A stretch of 64,000 nucleotides of DNA, taken from contig CM026401.1 in NCBI GenBank assembly GCA_014843695.1, positions 44,217,485 to 44,281,484 of the forward strand, written 5' to 3'. The notes beneath the pieces were generated by a model. The model saw nothing but the letters and a program-made list of their open reading frames with translations, did no database searches and was not told the DNA's origin. The stretch is from Archivesica marissinica. Its lineage: Eukaryota; Mollusca; Bivalvia; Venerida; Vesicomyidae. Shown piece after piece: positions 61,715 to 64,000 of the stretch. How positions within the stretch are numbered: the first letter of the stretch is position 1; the number at the start of each line of letters is the position of its first letter. The position numbers were made by a program, and so were the translations under genes.

Positions 61715-64000
61715 CCATACATGACGCCTTGCACACCCGCAATACATGACGCCTTGCACACCCTGAATACATGACGCCTTCCACACCCTGAATACATGAC
61801 GCCTTTCACACCCTGAATACATGATGCCTTGCACACCCTGAATACATGATGCCACGCACACCCTGAATACATGATGCCTTGCACACCCTGAATACATGAC
61901 GCCTTTCACACCCTGAATACATGATGCCATGCACACCCTGAATACATGATGCCATGCACACCCTGAATACATGACGCCATGCACACCCGGAATACATGAC
62001 GCCTTGCCCACCCTGAATACATGATGCCATGCACACCCTGAATACATGACGCCTTGCCCACCCTGAATACATGATGCCATGCACACCCTGAATACATGAT
62101 GCCATGCACACCGTGAATACATGATGCCATGCACACCGTGAATACATGATGCCTTGCACATCCTGAATACATGATGCCTTGCACACCCTGAATACATGAC
62201 GCCTTTCACACCCTGAATACATGATGCCATGCACACCCTGAATACATGATGCCATGCACACCCTGAATACATGACGCCATGCACACCCGGAATACATGAC
62301 GCCTTGCCCACCCTGAATACATGATGCCATGCACACCCTGAATACATGACGCCTTGCCCACCCTGAATACATGATGCCATGCACACCCTGAATACATGAT
62401 GCCATGCACACCGTGAATACATGATGCCATGCACACCCTGAATACATGACGCCTTGCACACCCTGAATACATGACGCCTTTCACACCCTGAATACATGAT
62501 GCCATGCACACCCGGAATACATGACGCCTTGCCCACCCTGAATACATGATGCCTTGCACACCCTGAATACATTATGCCATGCACACCCTGAACACATGAT
62601 GCCTTGCACACCCTGAATACATGACGCCTTTCACACCCTGAATACATGATGCCATGCACACCCTGAATACATGATGCCATGCACACCCTGAATACATGAC
62701 GCCATGCACACCCGGAATACATGACGCCTTGCCCACCCTGAATACATGATGCCATGCACACCCTGAATACATGACGCCTTGCCCACCCTGAATACATGAT
62801 GCATGGCACACCCTGAATACATGACGCCTTGTACACCCTGAATACATGACACCTTGTACACACTGAATACATGACGCCTTGCCCACCCTGAATACATGAC
62901 GCCTTGTACACACTGAATACATGACACCTTGTACACACTGAATACATGACACCTTGCACACACTGAATACATGACACCTTGTACACACTGCATACATGAC
63001 ACCTTGTACACACTGCATACATGACACCTTGCACACACTGAATACATGACACCTTGCACACACTGAATACATGACACCTTGCACACCCTGAATACATGAC
63101 GCATTGCACACCCTGAATACATGACACCTTGCATACACTGAATATATGACGCCTTGCACACCCTGAATACATGACGCCTTGTACACACTGAATACATGAT
63201 GCATGGCACACCCTGAATACATGACGCCTTGTACACCCTGAATACATGACACCTTGTACACACTGAATACATGACGCCTTGCCCACCCTGAATACATGAC
63301 GCCTTGTACACACTGAATACATGACACCTTGTACACACTGAATACATGACGCCTTGCCCACCCTGAATACATGACGCCTTGTACACACTGAATACATGAC
63401 ACCTTGTACACACTGAATACATGACACCTTGCATACACTGAATACATGACACCTTGTACACACTGCATACATGACACCTTGTACACACTGCATACATGAC
63501 ACCTTGCACACACTGAATACATGACACCTTGCACACACTGAATACATGACACCTTGTACACCCTGAATACATGACACCTTGTACACACTGAATACATGAC
63601 ACCTTGTACACACTGAATACATGATGCATGGCACACCCTGAATACATGACGCATGGCACACACTGAATACATGATGCATGGCACACCCTGAATACATGAC
63701 GCATTGCACACCCTGAATACATGACGCCTTGCACACACTGAATACATGATGCATGGCACACCCTGAATACATGACGCATGGCACACACTGAATACATGAT
63801 GCATGGCACACCCTGAATACATGACGCATTGCACACCCTGAATACATGACGCCTTGCACACACTGAATACATGATGCATGGCACACCCTGAATACATGAC
63901 GCATGGCACACACTGAATACATGATGCATGGCACACCCTGAATACATGACGCATTGCACACCCTGAATACATGACGCCTTGCACACACTGAATACATGAT
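61715..64000. repeat. 25-bp minisatellite, at least 91 copies, running off the window
   Basis: The unit is ACATGACGCCTTGCACACCC plus TGAAT. Variants are GACGCC/GATGCC/GACACC/GATGCA, TTGCAC/TTGTAC/TTGCCC, and CACCC/CACAC. The GATGCC-rich half (61.8-62.8 kb) differs from the GACACC/GTACAC-rich half (62.8-63.6 kb). The last part repeats with a 125-bp (five-unit) period at 63622, 63747 and 63872. Three minus frames are open, giving a 763-codon ORF with no gene meaning. Confidence 0.95.

Noticed and set aside
61706..63997. 763-codon minus-strand Cys-rich ORF
   Set aside because: Same register cycling with a 25-bp unit; overlaps equally open frames.

Overview
This looks like an intergenic stretch of an invertebrate nuclear genome, most likely a lophotrochozoan and probably a bivalve mollusc. 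That is inferred from the transposon families: EN/RT-type LINEs, tRNA-derived SINEs with a bivalve-style tail, a ZMYM1-like hAT transposase, and an invertebrate multicopy gene family with HEEADTRM and GCDT motifs. No species can be fixed without a search. No intact gene was found. Two runs of exactly 1000 N (6811-7810, 29520-30519) are scaffold gaps.

The window is dominated by tandem arrays. About twenty unrelated minisatellites with unit lengths of 12 to 68 bp cover roughly 45 kb of the 62 kb of real sequence. In order they are: 32 bp (672-1515), 38 bp (2917 to gap), 28 bp (7811-9010), 55 bp (13331-13768), 20 bp (14479-14621), 24 bp (17166-24535), 60 bp (25159 to gap), 21 bp (30520-32450), 26 bp (32465-33172), 48 bp (33473-48587, about 315 units), 12 bp (48708-49112), 47 bp (49732-50115), 43 bp (51384-53783), 30 bp (56739-59115), a second unrelated 48 bp (59145-59626), 35 bp (60833-61154), 68 bp (61410-61617) and 25 bp (61715 to the window end). 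Several arrays carry higher-order repeats. Their very long open frames come from stop-free periodicity and are not evidence of genes.

Between the arrays lie decayed mobile elements and gene remnants: a LINE C-terminal fragment (10-678), a minus-strand LINE that has lost its whole reverse transcriptase domain (1784-2930), a broken member of the HEEADTRM/GCDT family (9196-11400), a retroposed 3' end with poly-A and a 15-bp target-site duplication (13855-14223), three SINE types (16000-16215, 16355-16574, 24740-24900, with further copies near 25 kb and 51 kb), a LINE RNase H scrap (near 16.65 kb), a truncated hAT transposase (55739-56740) and a possible TTAA-flanked MITE (60173-60669). Two candidate host exons (15423-15602 and 50283-50386, both minus) are the only hints of ordinary genes.

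The most informative signal is the link between arrays and transposons. The 38-bp satellite reads in frame as part of the adjoining LINE endonuclease, which suggests it grew out of that element. The 30-bp array cuts the hAT transposase within a conserved block. The 15-kb 48-bp array varies mainly at the two central bases of an E-box (CANNTG) in each unit.
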